DNA from: CBDCFV01 sp965261795
Lineage (GTDB): Bacteria > Chloroflexota > Dehalococcoidia > Lucifugimonadales > UBA3495
Length of the DNA: 64,000 nucleotides
Reading direction: 5' to 3'
Assembly (NCBI GenBank): GCA_965261795.1
Contig: OZ253476.1
Coordinates: 868,001 to 932,000, forward strand
This document shows, one piece after another, positions 41,058 to 50,157 of the stretch. Position 1 is the stretch's first letter. Each line of letters begins with the position of its first letter. The position numbers were made by a program, and so were the translations under genes. The notes under the pieces are model-generated. The model saw nothing but the letters and a program-made list of their open reading frames with translations. It was not told where the DNA came from and did not search any database.

Positions 41058-42554
41058 TCAGCGTTCCAGCGGTGATTGAGGCACTCGACGCGGTGCGCCC
41101 TCTATTTCCTGCAGGCTGGACAGATCCATGGGCGGTATGTCTACCTGGACAAACTCCTGTACGCCATTGGCCAGCTCGTTGTACCTCTCAAACCAGGACG
41201 CCAACTGGCGGCGCCATGCCTCCAGCCCGCCACTGGCGTGGAGTTCGAATGCCGCCTCTCGTCCGTCCAAACCCGACGATACTTGGTCCCAGGCGAGTTG
41301 CAGGAGCGCCGCTCGTTGCAACGCAGTGTAGCCGCCTCCACCAAAGGCGTCTTCCAGCTCGGCGGCCATCTTCGGGTCCGCGAAGTCGGTGTCGGCAGGG
41401 GCGTTGATCAACGACGAACCGGGGAGACCACGCAGGATTTCACCCATTCGCTGGCGAACCTTGAGCGTGTTGATCCCTGCAGCAGCTACATGAAGCTGGT
41501 TAGGCAAGGCATACCCGCTCACCGTCGTTTCCGGGTCCAGTTCCGCCGCAGTCATGCAGGTGCGGGTGGTCTGAACGTTGACGGTCAGCTCGACCAGTTG
41601 CTCAATAGTCTGAGGATTGTGTTTGATGCCCATGATTTCAGCCAAGGCGAGAGCGATACCCAGGGTCAGTTCCGCCTTGGCGAGCCAACCGTAGCTATGG
41701 TGCCAAAGCAGCCAGCATACCAGTGAATGGCGCCGGTTTCGGCTCTGGGGTTCCCCGGTAAAAACGCGAGAGCGAGGGACGAAAACGTTCTCCAGCCAGA
41801 CCATGGAGTCCAGTTCATCAAACCGGCTGCTTAAAGGTGACAGGAATGGATTCGGGTGCTTGGCAACGGGCCGGCGCGACACCACCCGGATGCCGCGGGA
41901 GTTCACTGGCACGATGAACCAAATGTGCCTCCCGCTGCCCGGTGGCAACTCATTCCTGCTGGTGATCAGCAAGTCCTCCGCGAATGGTGTACTGGTGTGC
42001 ATCTGGACCTTACCGGTCACCACGATACCTTCAGCAGTTTCGCTGACCAGACGGAGCGCCACGCGCTCGCTCTCAGCTTGGCGAAGCCGTGTCCCGATTA
42101 GCGGCCCACCTCCGGCGAAGGTCAGAAACCTGCCACTCTCAGCCAGAGACTCCAGATACGCCTCAGCCGCCTCGATCTCCTCAGAGGAGTTGTTCAGCCG
42201 CTTCAGAACATTCAACATCCCCAAGGCAATCAATACCCCGTAGCCTGGGGTGTGAGTCATGTTTCCGCCGGTCACGAATTGCACGGCGCCAATGGACTTT
42301 CCCAAGCGCCTCAAATCCGCAGACGTCTTTGGCGGGGTAAACGCGAGAGGATGCCGTTGGCCGTTTCCATCGGACGGGGTCAGAAGGATATCCTGCCAGT
42401 CAGCGTCGAAGTGGCGGTCATACCACGCAACGTACTCATCCACCATGGCCGACGTCGAAGGGTCCGTCGTAACGTCTGCCACAGCGCCTTCGCCCAGTAC
42501 CCATACGTCGCGCCCATCCCGTAGACTCTCTTTGTAATCAGCACCTGTACGCAT
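41058..42554 (-). CDS. 4-hydroxyphenylacetate 3-hydroxylase (HpaB) family flavin monooxygenase
   Basis: The 498-residue protein follows HpaB from MRTGADYKESLRDGRDVWVL through WQDILLTPSDGNGQRHPLAF and GGNMTHTPGYGVLIALGML. It also has FIVPVNSRGIRVVSRRPV and FDELDSMVWLENVFVPRSRV, to AALLQLAWDQVSSGLDGREA. HpaB-type enzymes use FADH2 supplied by a separate reductase to hydroxylate phenols. No HpaC-like reductase is adjacent. The substrate is unknown. Confidence 0.92.
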   Translation of the reverse strand: MRTGADYKESLRDGRDVWVLGEGAVADVTTDPSTSAMVDEYVAWYDRHFDADWQDILLTPSDGNGQRHPLAFTPPKTSADLRRLGKSIGAVQFVTGGNMTHTPGYGVLIALGMLNVLKRLNNSSEEIEAAEAYLESLAESGRFLTFAGGGPLIGTRLRQAESERVALRLVSETAEGIVVTGKVQMHTSTPFAEDLLITSRNELPPGSGRHIWFIVPVNSRGIRVVSRRPVAKHPNPFLSPLSSRFDELDSMVWLENVFVPRSRVFTGEPQSRNRRHSLVCWLLWHHSYGWLAKAELTLGIALALAEIMGIKHNPQTIEQLVELTVNVQTTRTCMTAAELDPETTVSGYALPNQLHVAAAGINTLKVRQRMGEILRGLPGSSLINAPADTDFADPKMAAELEDAFGGGGYTALQRAALLQLAWDQVSSGLDGREAAFELHASGGLEAWRRQLASWFERYNELANGVQEFVQVDIPPMDLSSLQEIEGAPRRVPQSPLER

Positions 42555-42953
42555 ATTTCACTGTCCACAATACAACCGGATCCGATTTGCAATTGTACAT
42601 TGACACAGACCGGCGGAGATACCGGGTAGCGATGATTGATGGGGTCAAGCGGTACTGTACTACAAACCTTAGAGGGGTGGTCCTGATTCTTATGCAGAGG
42701 TCAAGCGACTCCGCATTGGACCCCGTGAGTCTCCCGGCATGAACGTGCTAGAGCCAGGGACCTCTCTGTTGATATCCGCCCGTAACGTGGAGCGCCGTCC
42801 CGGACACCCAGCCTGGACATAGGACTAACTAGATATGGATGGACGCCTAGCGTAATTGGGACTGTCTATTGTCTCCTTCAATATTGGCAGTCCAGAGATT
42901 GAAGGTGAGATGTTATAGTACTGTGGCACGTTTTAGTACCGTAGGTGGAGAAG
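42555..42953. other. 399-nt gap with no supported gene
   Basis: The gap separates the diverging HpaB-like and ATPase genes. It has several stops in all frames and no repeat unit of the types seen elsewhere. GATGTTATAGTACTGTGGC near 42909 could hold a promoter for the ATPase operon, but this is weak. Confidence 0.5.
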
Positions 42954-44273
42954 ATGGCGGCAGAGCAGATAAACAAGCCGTCGATAGCGAAAGTCTGGGC
43001 CAAAAACTTCCGTAGCGTAGAGTCCACGGATTTAGACTTGGACTTTCTAACGGTGTTGGTGGGCCCTAACGCTTCGGGGAAAAGCAATTTGTTGGATGTC
43101 CTTGGATTTTTGGGGGATGTAGTTCGTCAAGGATTACAAACAGCCTTGACGAAGCGAGGGGGCATCGACTCGGTCGGCCGTCGGTCTGCCACGGGAAGAG
43201 TTACTGGGCCTGAAGTTGGCCTCCGGTATGAATCTTCCGGAGTGACCATCGACTATGGCTTTTCATTGACGAGGAAAGGAGCTGGTGAGTACCGAATCAG
43301 AAAGGAATTTGCCAGGATAGAGTCGGCCGAGTCGCACATTGGGTCGTATGAAGTTGAGCTGAGTAATGGACGTTTGACCAAGCCGAACCTTAATAGATTG
43401 ATGCGACAATGGAAGACAGAGGGCAGACACGAAGGTTTCATCCATGAGTTTCGTACGTCCATCGTTGCATGGCTTAGGGAACGATCTGATGATCAAGAGC
43501 TTCAGTTGTTATCATCCGAAACTCCTGGGGTAATCGCGTTCCTCGATATCCTTGTGCCACCGGCACCTTCACAAGACGATATTCCAGGCCTTCATTTACG
43601 TCCGGTCCTTCAAAACATGAAGATGGCATTATCGACAGCCCATCTTTACCACATCTTCCCTAACTCGCTGCGCGAACCCCAGAAAATGGCTGATAGCCAT
43701 CCTTTGCTTGAGAGTGCAGGGAATCTGGCATCTACCCTGCGTGATATGCTGCGGAATGAAAATCGCTTTCTTTCCGACTTAAAAAGCGCCTTAACCTGGG
43801 CGGTCCCAGATATTTCCGACATTCGGGTCAGGAGTGCCGGAAGCTTCTACGTTGTAGAGCTTAAACATACAATGGACACTCGGACCAAAAAGGGGTCTTG
43901 GTTTGACCTATCCTACGAGTCTGACGGTACGGTCCGCTTGTTGGCCATGCTAACCGCCCTGTTCCAGGAACCGGCCCTTTCTCTGATTGGTCTTGAAGAA
44001 CCGGAGTTGGCGATTCATCCCGGAGCCATGGCGGTATTAGCCGACACCATGATAGAAGCTGCATCTCGGGGACAGGTTTTGGTCGCCACGCACAGTCCTG
44101 ACCTAATAGACCGTATGCCTGTCGAAAGCATTCGAGCAGTGAGTGCCGAAGGTGGGTCAACCACAGCAGGCCCGGTTGCCCATCATCAACTTGAGTCAGT
44201 CCGTGCAGGCCTGTTTCTCCCCGGGGAATTGCATAGCATGGAAGGCCTTCAGCCAGTAGGCGATCGGGAATAG
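42954..44273 (+). CDS. AAA/ABC-type ATPase, partner of a DUF4276 protein
   Basis: The 439-residue ATPase has VWAKNFRSVESTDLDLDFLT, Walker A GPNASGKSN near residue 37, a degenerate signature YESDGTVRLLAMLTALFQ, Walker B LSLIGLEEPELAIHPGAM and switch His in VATHSPDLIDRM. It is of the AAA_21/RecF-like type. The next gene starts 5 nt after its stop, the usual layout of AAA ATPase/DUF4276 pairs. ATG 42954 is chosen; GTG 42945 would add three residues. A defence role is likely but not demonstrated. Confidence 0.85.
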   Translation: MAAEQINKPSIAKVWAKNFRSVESTDLDLDFLTVLVGPNASGKSNLLDVLGFLGDVVRQGLQTALTKRGGIDSVGRRSATGRVTGPEVGLRYESSGVTIDYGFSLTRKGAGEYRIRKEFARIESAESHIGSYEVELSNGRLTKPNLNRLMRQWKTEGRHEGFIHEFRTSIVAWLRERSDDQELQLLSSETPGVIAFLDILVPPAPSQDDIPGLHLRPVLQNMKMALSTAHLYHIFPNSLREPQKMADSHPLLESAGNLASTLRDMLRNENRFLSDLKSALTWAVPDISDIRVRSAGSFYVVELKHTMDTRTKKGSWFDLSYESDGTVRLLAMLTALFQEPALSLIGLEEPELAIHPGAMAVLADTMIEAASRGQVLVATHSPDLIDRMPVESIRAVSAEGGSTTAGPVAHHQLESVRAGLFLPGELHSMEGLQPVGDRE

Positions 44274-44278
44274 GTAAC

Positions 44279-44893
44279 GTGCCGACAATAATTCCGGTGG
44301 TTGAAGGCCCTGGGGACCTCGTCGCATTACCTCAGTTGGCGGGCCGTATCCTACAACAGATGCAAACCCCGCCGGGGATCATCGTTGCCCAAGGTAAGTC
44401 TAGAGTGGTGATGACGAAGGGTAGGTCGAATCTTGAGGCGAATCCAGAGAAATTCCTGAAACACGCACAAAACAAGCCCGACTGCGGAGCAATTCTAGTC
44501 CTATTGGACGCTGATAATGATTGTCCAGTGACTGAATTTCAGGACATGTCCAAGCGGTGTGGACGAAGCGGGGTAACTGTCCCGGTACAAGTAGTATATG
44601 CACACCCAGAATATGAAACTTGGTTTCTGGCCAGTTTGAATACCATAAGAGGTCTGCACGGCATACCAGAGAGCGCCACGTTCATTGGTGAGGCTGAGTA
44701 TATCACCGACCCCAAGAAATGGCTTAGCGACCAAATGCCCACCGGTAGGGTCTATAAGGAAACTACCCATCAGGCACCCTTGAGTAGCGCAATTAACTTG
44801 AGCCTAGCGTACGAAAATTCCCGTTCGTTCCGCCGACTGAGCCACGCATTGGAACAGCTAGTCGAAGCCATCAATTACTCTGGTCATCCCTGA
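44279..44893 (+). CDS. DUF4276 family (TOPRIM-like) protein
   Basis: The 204-residue protein begins TIIPVVEGPGDLVALPQLAG, with the acidic Glu of a TOPRIM-like fold. It has the DxD-type motif CGAILVLLDADNDCPVTEFQ near residue 75, and VVYAHPEYETWFLASL, which is characteristic of DUF4276. It starts with GTG 5 nt after the ATPase stop. By analogy with OLD-type systems it may be the nuclease half, activated by the ATPase. Confidence 0.82.
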   Translation: MPTIIPVVEGPGDLVALPQLAGRILQQMQTPPGIIVAQGKSRVVMTKGRSNLEANPEKFLKHAQNKPDCGAILVLLDADNDCPVTEFQDMSKRCGRSGVTVPVQVVYAHPEYETWFLASLNTIRGLHGIPESATFIGEAEYITDPKKWLSDQMPTGRVYKETTHQAPLSSAINLSLAYENSRSFRRLSHALEQLVEAINYSGHP

Positions 44894-45053
44894 TCACGAA
44901 GTTACACAAACTACCGTGAGTTGAACCACCAAGCCGGTTCACCTACGCAACGACTAGGACGCCGCACGCCCGGTCTCCACGCCTGACCCGCTTGTCCCGG
45001 TCCGCAGGGTTCTGTAGAGTTAGTTGCGGAAATCCCCCGGAACGGTCCTTGCC

Positions 45054-45269
45054 ATGGCAAGAAAGCCCCGGAAACTTCCCGACTACTTCACTCCCGACGA
45101 GGCCTCGGCGCTGGTGGTGGCCGCACCGAGCTTCCAGGTCCGGATGGCCATGCGCATCATGCTCTGGACAGGACTCCGGGTGTCAGAGTGCCTTTCCCTC
45201 CGGTCCGCGGACCTCCGGCTCACCCAGGACCCGCCCATTCCCGGCAAAGCCCAGGAGGCCGAGGCGTGA
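45054..45269 (+). pseudogene. Fragment of a tyrosine recombinase (phage-type integrase)
   Basis: The 71-residue frame (YFTPDEASALVVAAPSFQVR, then MAMRIMLWTGLRVSECLSLR) is the start of an XerC/D-like catalytic domain, including the first catalytic Arg in TGLRVSE. It breaks off after DLRLTQDPP, so the HxxR and Tyr are missing. There is no core-binding domain upstream. It is a truncated relic or a decayed integron/phage integrase. The following ~280 nt to the LLM gene show no convincing gene. Confidence 0.75.
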
Positions 45270-45558
45270 GGACTCCGAATACCAGTGGGCAGGGACGCCC
45301 AACCTGTTCCTCACCTGCGAATCCCGCCGGGGCTGGCGATACGTGGCTGTTACCCGGCAGTGCACCATGCAGGATTTCGCCCACCAGATGCGCTGTCTGC
45401 TGCAACGAGGCCAGTGTCTTCCAGCTTTCGTCACCTTCGCCGACGTATCTCTGCCTGCCGTAATCCGTCATGCCCGACAGGAGCTCTTTTTCATTGACGG
45501 GTTTGGGGGCCGAGTATAGACTCGTGCTAATTTTGACCGTGGACTGCCAGAGGTGGTT

Positions 45559-46566
45559 ATGAAACTTGGTATATACAGCTCCATCGCCAATCCTCCCAGG
45601 GGCGATGACATTGACCGGTGTATCGACGAGGTTATCGCCGAAGCGCAGTTGGCGGAGCAGGCCGGCTTCGACGCCTGCTTCTTTGGGGAGCACCACCAGG
45701 ACAAGGACGGGTTTCTCCCATCTCCTTTGATCGTGGCCACCGCCGTCGCTTGTCACACCCAGACCCTGAGAGTAGGCACCTCGGTGGTCCTGCTGCCGCT
45801 GCACCATCCGGTGAAAGTGGCGGAGGACGTCGTCACGCTGGACCTGGTGTCGAAAGGCCGCGTTACCTTGGGTGTAGGGCTGGGCTACCAGGCTGCCGAC
45901 TTCAGGGCTTTCAACGTGCCAATCAGGGAACGGGTGAGCCGGTTGGAGGAGAGTGTGGAAATCATACGCCGGTGCTGGGCCGGTGAGCCATTTTCCTTCC
46001 ACGGCAAGCACTTTGACTTGGAAGACGTCCAAGTACGTCCACGCCCCTACCAGCAACCCGCCCCTCCGTTGTTGATTGGCGCGAGCAACCCGCCCGGTGC
46101 CCGCCGGGCCGGAAGGCTGGCCGACGGCTTTGTCTCCACTCCCAGCACGGGCTTGGAAGCAACGGTTGAACTGATCGACACCTACCGGGAGGCGGCATCG
46201 GAGACAGGACGTGATTCCCAGGTGGTGCTGATGCGCGATGCCTGGGTTGCCTCCAGCCGGAGCGAGGCCGAAAGAGTCTACGGCCCCGAGGTAATGACCG
46301 CTTACCACTATTATTGGCAAGCCGGCTTGCCGGAGTTCAGGGGTATAGAGTCGGAGGCACAACTTACCCTGGACCGCATAGCTACCGACCGGCTCATTCT
46401 GGGAGACCCGGAGGAGTGCGTCAGCGAGTTTCGCCGGTGGGGAGAGGCTACGGGCGCCGAACTTTGCTTACTGCGATTGCGCCATGCCCATTCGGGCGGT
46501 CCACCGCATCGGGATATCATGGATGCAATAAGCCTCTTCGGCGACAGGGTTATCCCTTACATCTAG
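45559..46566 (+). CDS. LLM class flavin-dependent oxidoreductase
   Basis: The 335-residue protein starts MKLGIYSSIANPPRG and has the LLM landmarks AEQAGFDACFFGEHHQDKDG, RVGTSVVLLPLHHPVKVAED, DLVSKGRVTLGVGLGYQAAD and PPLLIGASNPPGARRAGRLA. It belongs to a different subgroup from the 5.9 and 9.0 kb genes (no long insertion). ATG 45559 follows AGAGGTGG. Cofactor (FMN or F420) and substrate cannot be told. Confidence 0.92.
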   Translation: MKLGIYSSIANPPRGDDIDRCIDEVIAEAQLAEQAGFDACFFGEHHQDKDGFLPSPLIVATAVACHTQTLRVGTSVVLLPLHHPVKVAEDVVTLDLVSKGRVTLGVGLGYQAADFRAFNVPIRERVSRLEESVEIIRRCWAGEPFSFHGKHFDLEDVQVRPRPYQQPAPPLLIGASNPPGARRAGRLADGFVSTPSTGLEATVELIDTYREAASETGRDSQVVLMRDAWVASSRSEAERVYGPEVMTAYHYYWQAGLPEFRGIESEAQLTLDRIATDRLILGDPEECVSEFRRWGEATGAELCLLRLRHAHSGGPPHRDIMDAISLFGDRVIPYI

Positions 46567-46978
46567 CCACACCCATGATTACAGGCTGGGTACCCACAAT
46601 CGGACCGCCGGTGTATCCGCGATTTTATCTGGGGCAGGGACGCTTTTCATTGGGCAGACTTGGTGAAGTCATCACTGCCGGATTGCTGTATCCTTAGAGC
46701 AGGGCGGTAGCGGGCTGATGTACGGGTATGTTAATCTTCGCCATGGCAACATGGGCGACACGCTTCAAGAACAGGAACTCTTGTATAATGTATCCTAACG
46801 AGGATGGACTCTGGCCCGGCCTAAAATGCGTAGAGGACAAATTGATCCATGGCCGAAACCAGGATGCGGGAAGAGTCTAACCGATTCGTCGGGCCGGCAG
46901 GACATTTAAGACAGGTGGCATTTTAACGATCCTGTGGGCGGTCCCACAGGCTGGTTCTGAGCCTGAATCAGGCGTTTA
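46567..46978. other. 412-nt leader region upstream of tRNA-Thr
   Basis: A good -10 hexamer TATAAT lies at 46784-46789 without a clear -35. It is followed by a region with a hairpin near the tRNA. A 25-codon ATG frame at 46850-46927 has no strong ribosome-binding site, so I do not call it. The region may be the 5' leader of the tRNA transcript or an unrecognised RNA. Confidence 0.4.
46931..46950 (+). other. Perfect hairpin 28 nt upstream of tRNA-Thr
   Basis: CCTGTGGG-CGGT-CCCACAGG forms an 8-bp stem with a 4-nt loop. No T-run follows, so it is not a standard terminator. It may be a processing signal in the tRNA leader. Confidence 0.5.
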
Positions 46979-47053
46979 GCCGGTGTAGCTCAGTGGTAGA
47001 GCAGCGGTTTCGTAAACCGCAGGTCAAGGGTTCGAATCCCCTCACCGGCTCCA
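46979..47053 (+). tRNA. tRNA-Thr (anticodon CGT), CCA encoded
   Basis: The cloverleaf is complete. Acceptor GCCGGTG pairs with CACCGGC. The D arm is GCTCAGTGGTAGAGC. Anticodon stem GCGGT/ACCGC encloses loop TTCGTAA with CGT at its centre. The T loop is TTCGAAT. The terminal TCCA follows. One T-stem pair looks mismatched. Confidence 0.95.
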
Positions 47054-47286
47054 GAAAAATTTCCGTCACTGGCAGGCGCCGGTAGCATTCTGCTCTGCGC
47101 AAATAACTTACTGTCTCAACAGTAGGCCCCTTCCACGGTAATACCTTCAGTAATCCATCACTCCAACGGATTTATCCCGCACACCCCGGCTTAGCTATTG
47201 CATCTGTAAGCAAGTCATGGAATTATTCCCGCAACCGGAGCCTACGTCAGGGTATGCGGTCCACGCATTTGGGTAGGAGAGGCCAA

Positions 47287-48948
47287 GTGGGAGATGAAGT
47301 GAAGACAAAGGCTGAACTGCTGGCTGAACTCGAAGCCATGCAGCAACGCTTGGCCGAGTTGGAGCGGGCTGCCGGGGACTCCCTTGGAGATTGGAAGCGG
47401 GCTTCGGAACAGGAAGAGCACTACCGTGCGGCGGTCGACAACGTAACCGACGCCATTGTCATCAACGTGGGCACCACCCGGGTGTTCGTCAATAACGCTT
47501 TCCTGTCCCTCCACGGTCTTGCGGACATGGCGCAAGCCGACGGCCTCGCCCTTGACCACTTCATCGTTCCCGATGACAAACCCTTGGTGCGGGAACGCAC
47601 CTTGGCCAGGGAGCGGGGGGAACCCGCGCCGGGACTCTACCGGTACCGTATTCGCAGACCCGACGGCGAAGTCCGCACGGTCGAGTCGTCGGCCGTGGCA
47701 ATCACCTTCGACGGTCAACCGGCAACCTTGGCAGTGCTCCGCGACATCACGGAACGAAACCAAGCCGAAGACCGCGTCCGCAGCTTGGCCGAGATTGGCC
47801 GTATCATCAACTCCACCCTGAACATTGAAGAGGTGTACGAACCTTTTGCCCAACGGGTGCGCGACTTGATACCATTCGAGCGCATCGTCATTACAATAGC
47901 CGACCCTTCTCAAGGGGTGTTCACCACCGCCTACGTAAGCGGTGGTGACGTGGCCCACAGGCGCGCCGGGGACGTTGCCAACCTGTCCAGCTCGCTTACT
48001 CAAGAGGTTATCCGTACCCGGTCCGGGCTGATCATCCAGCCGAAGAACATCGCGGACTTGCAGCGGAATTTTGTTGCCCCTCTTCCCGCGTTCCAAGCCG
48101 GTTTCCGGTCGTTCCTTTCGGTCCCTTTGATATCCCACGATGAAGTAATAGGCGTACTCCACTTGGAGTCAACCAGAACGGAGGCCTACACCGAGGGGGA
48201 CCTCAACCTGGCCGAAAGCGTCGGCGCCCATATATCCGGCGCCATCGCCAACTCGCGCCTTTTCGAACAACTGGAACTGGAACGCGAGCGGCTTAGGTGG
48301 CTGACGATGCAGGTCGTGTCTCAAGAGGAGGAGGAACGCCACCGCGTGTCCAGGGAGTTGCACGACGAAGCCGGGCAGGCGTTGACCGCCCTCAAGATCA
48401 GCTTGGGACTGATACACTCGGATATACCGGAAGAACTGGGGCAGGTCAAACGCAGATTGGCCGATGCCCTCGACCTGACCGACGTTACGATGGAGAATAT
48501 CCGGCTGCTGGCCCAAGGTTTACGGCCGCCCGAACTGGACGCCGTTGGACTGAACGGGACCTTGGAAGGATATTGCCGCGAGTTCGCCAGTCTTACCAAT
48601 CTCTCGATTGACTATGCCGGAGTTGAAGCATCGGCGTTCACCGATGCGGTCAACATCTCCTTTTACCGGTTTCTCCAAGAGGCCTTGACCAATGTCGTTA
48701 AACACGCCGAGGCAAAATATGTGGAAGTCCGGTTGGACCAGAGTCCCACGACGATCAGCTTGGCGGTGACGGACGATGGCCGCGGATTTTCTCCCCAAGC
48801 CGTAAAGTCCGACTCAGGCAGAGCTAAAGGAATCGGGCTGCTGGGTATGGAGGAGCGTTTCGAGTTGTTGGGCGGCCAACTGGAAGTTGTGTCGAAGCCC
48901 GGCGCAGGCGCCCGCTTGGTGGCGCGGGCGCCTATGAGGGAGGGTTGA
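47287..48948 (+). CDS. PAS-GAF sensor histidine kinase (NarX/DegS type)
   Basis: The 553-residue soluble kinase has an N-terminal coiled coil (ELLAELEAMQQRLAELERAA), a PAS domain (~residues 40-160), a GAF domain (~175-335) and a HisKA_3 dimerisation domain. The phospho-accepting His is in RVSRELHDEAGQALTALKIS. A HATPase domain follows (VTDDGRGFSPQ; GIGLLGMEERFELLGGQL). There are no TM segments, so it senses a cytoplasmic signal, perhaps redox or gas via GAF. GTG 47287 follows AGGAGA. Its stop overlaps the regulator's ATG (TGATG), giving a coupled two-component pair. Confidence 0.93.
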   Translation: MGDEVKTKAELLAELEAMQQRLAELERAAGDSLGDWKRASEQEEHYRAAVDNVTDAIVINVGTTRVFVNNAFLSLHGLADMAQADGLALDHFIVPDDKPLVRERTLARERGEPAPGLYRYRIRRPDGEVRTVESSAVAITFDGQPATLAVLRDITERNQAEDRVRSLAEIGRIINSTLNIEEVYEPFAQRVRDLIPFERIVITIADPSQGVFTTAYVSGGDVAHRRAGDVANLSSSLTQEVIRTRSGLIIQPKNIADLQRNFVAPLPAFQAGFRSFLSVPLISHDEVIGVLHLESTRTEAYTEGDLNLAESVGAHISGAIANSRLFEQLELERERLRWLTMQVVSQEEEERHRVSRELHDEAGQALTALKISLGLIHSDIPEELGQVKRRLADALDLTDVTMENIRLLAQGLRPPELDAVGLNGTLEGYCREFASLTNLSIDYAGVEASAFTDAVNISFYRFLQEALTNVVKHAEAKYVEVRLDQSPTTISLAVTDDGRGFSPQAVKSDSGRAKGIGLLGMEERFELLGGQLEVVSKPGAGARLVARAPMREG

Positions 48949-49598
48949 TGATCCGCGTGATTGTTGCAGACGACCACCACTTGGTGCGCCAAGGCATCCG
49001 GATGCTGTTGGAGACTGCGGAAGACATAGAGGTCATAGGCGAGGCGCAGGACGGGTTTGAGGCGGTTGAGTTGGCCGAGAAACTCATGCCTGACATCCTG
49101 GTGATGGACATCTCCATGCCGCGGCTCAATGGCGTACAAGCTACGGAACTCCTCCGCGCTCGGGTACCCTCCACGCAGGTAGTCGTGCTGTCGATGCACG
49201 CCGACGAGGCTATCGTGCGCCAAGCCCTCCGCCGGGGCGCCAAGGCATACGTGTTAAAGCGCGGCGTCAGCGAGGAGTTGCTGCTGGCGGTGCGGTCGGC
49301 GAGCAGGGGAGAGACCTATCTCAGCCCACCCATCGCCAGTTCGATACTGGGCGAATTCTTGACCCTCTCCGACACTTTGGAGGAGTCAACCCCCTTCGAA
49401 CGATTGACTCCCAGGGAGCGCCAGGTACTGCAGCTTCTGGCGGAGGGCCATACCAACAACTCTATCGCATCAGAGTTGGTCGTCACGGTGAAGACAGTGG
49501 AAAAACACCGGGCCAGCTTGATGTCGAAGCTGGACATCCACGACATCACCGGCCTCGTTCGCTACGCCATCAAGCAGGGGCTGGTGGCCGTAGACTAG
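48948..49598 (+). CDS. NarL/FixJ-family response regulator
   Basis: The 216-residue regulator has an N-terminal receiver with acidic residues in VIVADDHHLVRQG and the phospho-Asp54 in DILVMDISMPRLNGVQ. A C-terminal LuxR-type HTH follows (LTPRERQVLQLLAEGHTNNS, then ELVVTVKTVEKHRASLMSKL). It overlaps the kinase by 1 nt. Its likely targets are the paired GGG/CCC sites at 49.64 and 50.3 kb, analogous to DosR/DevR boxes upstream of Usp genes. Confidence 0.95.
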   Translation: MIRVIVADDHHLVRQGIRMLLETAEDIEVIGEAQDGFEAVELAEKLMPDILVMDISMPRLNGVQATELLRARVPSTQVVVLSMHADEAIVRQALRRGAKAYVLKRGVSEELLLAVRSASRGETYLSPPIASSILGEFLTLSDTLEESTPFERLTPRERQVLQLLAEGHTNNSIASELVVTVKTVEKHRASLMSKLDIHDITGLVRYAIKQGLVAVD

Positions 49599-49634
49599 CA
49601 GCTCAACTATTGCCAAGTCTCCTCAACAGGTTAT

Positions 49635-49671
49635 GGGGTGTTTTTCCCCCCGATAGTAGGGTGTTTCCCCA
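49635..49671. promoter_or_regulatory. Paired inverted-repeat operator, copy 1
   Basis: Two inverted repeats, GGGGTGTTTTTCCCC (49635-49649) and TAGGGTGTTTCCCCA (49657-49671), have centres about 22 nt apart. They lie ~80 nt upstream of the tiny-ORF cluster. The second half closely matches TAGGGAAAGTCCCCA at 50304. Spacing near two helical turns suggests cooperative binding of a dimeric regulator on one DNA face. Confidence 0.65.
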
Positions 49672-49753
49672 TTACTTGCCGCCCCATTTGGCCTCATCAT
49701 ATACACATGGAGGGTGAACCTCACTTGTAGAGAACAAGACGGAGGAGACCGCA

Positions 49754-49822
49754 ATGATCCGAGACTTTGAGTGGCTTCACAACTGGAAATTCCCTACTTG
49801 GGCCCCCATCGGTCCGGCCTGA
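49754..49822 (+). CDS. 22-residue small ORF with strong ribosome-binding site
   Basis: ATG 49754 is preceded by GGAGGAG 7 nt upstream. The product starts MIRDFEWLHNW and ends WAPIGPA; it has three Trp and no Cys. It shares the M-(I/V)-R-D-F start with the next tiny ORF. It is downstream of the first operator. It could be a leader peptide or a functional small protein; no family is known to me. Confidence 0.45.
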   Translation: MIRDFEWLHNWKFPTWAPIGPA

Positions 49823-49912
49823 GTAACTGAACAAGGCAGGTGCAAGGGCCGGTGGGGGCGCCATCAGTTTCGAGGCTCTGTATTCCACGAAAATTGGGAA
49901 AGGAGCAGGTTG

Positions 49913-49960
49913 ATGGTGAGGGATTTCAGACGCAACGAGAATTGTTTGGGCCTCCACTGA
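49913..49960 (+). CDS. 15-residue small ORF
   Basis: ATG 49913 follows AAAGGAG and encodes MVRDFRRNENCLGLH. It resembles the N-terminus of the 22-residue ORF, hinting at duplication. It ends 12 nt before the next small frame. Coding status is uncertain. Confidence 0.3.
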   Translation: MVRDFRRNENCLGLH

Positions 49961-49972
49961 CGGGGCTACGGG

Positions 49973-50095
49973 GTGAGTGAGCCGACGGGGCTCAGGTCGG
50001 TGGAGGCCATCATCAGGATAACGGCGCCGCTATTGGAAATACTCCATAGCGGAGTTTCCAGGAAGTTCACCGGTATCGTCTTTCAAGCGAGTTGA
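49973..50095 (+). CDS. 40-residue small ORF before a terminator
   Basis: GTG 49973 opens a frame with SEPTGLRSVEAIIRITAPLL followed by EILHSGVSRKFTGIVFQAS, an amphipathic-looking helix with plausible protein composition. The ribosome-binding site is only ACGGGG. It lies between the 15-residue ORF and the strong terminator at 50158, so the cluster forms one short transcription unit. No family recognised. Confidence 0.4.
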   Translation: MSEPTGLRSVEAIIRITAPLLEILHSGVSRKFTGIVFQAS

Positions 50096-50157
50096 CGCCA
50101 AGAGCGAGAAGGTGACTCCGGCCAAGACAGGTAAGTAGACGGCGCCGTTGGATGACA

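Noticed and set aside
45270..45540. Minus-strand frame beginning MTDYGRQRYVGEGDESWKTL opposite the integrase relic
   Set aside because: Protein-like at first sight, but it has no ribosome-binding site or family match and continues as the shadow of other DNA; left uncalled.
46850..46927. 25-codon ATG frame in the tRNA-Thr leader
   Set aside because: No strong ribosome-binding site and no similarity; more likely part of a non-coding leader.
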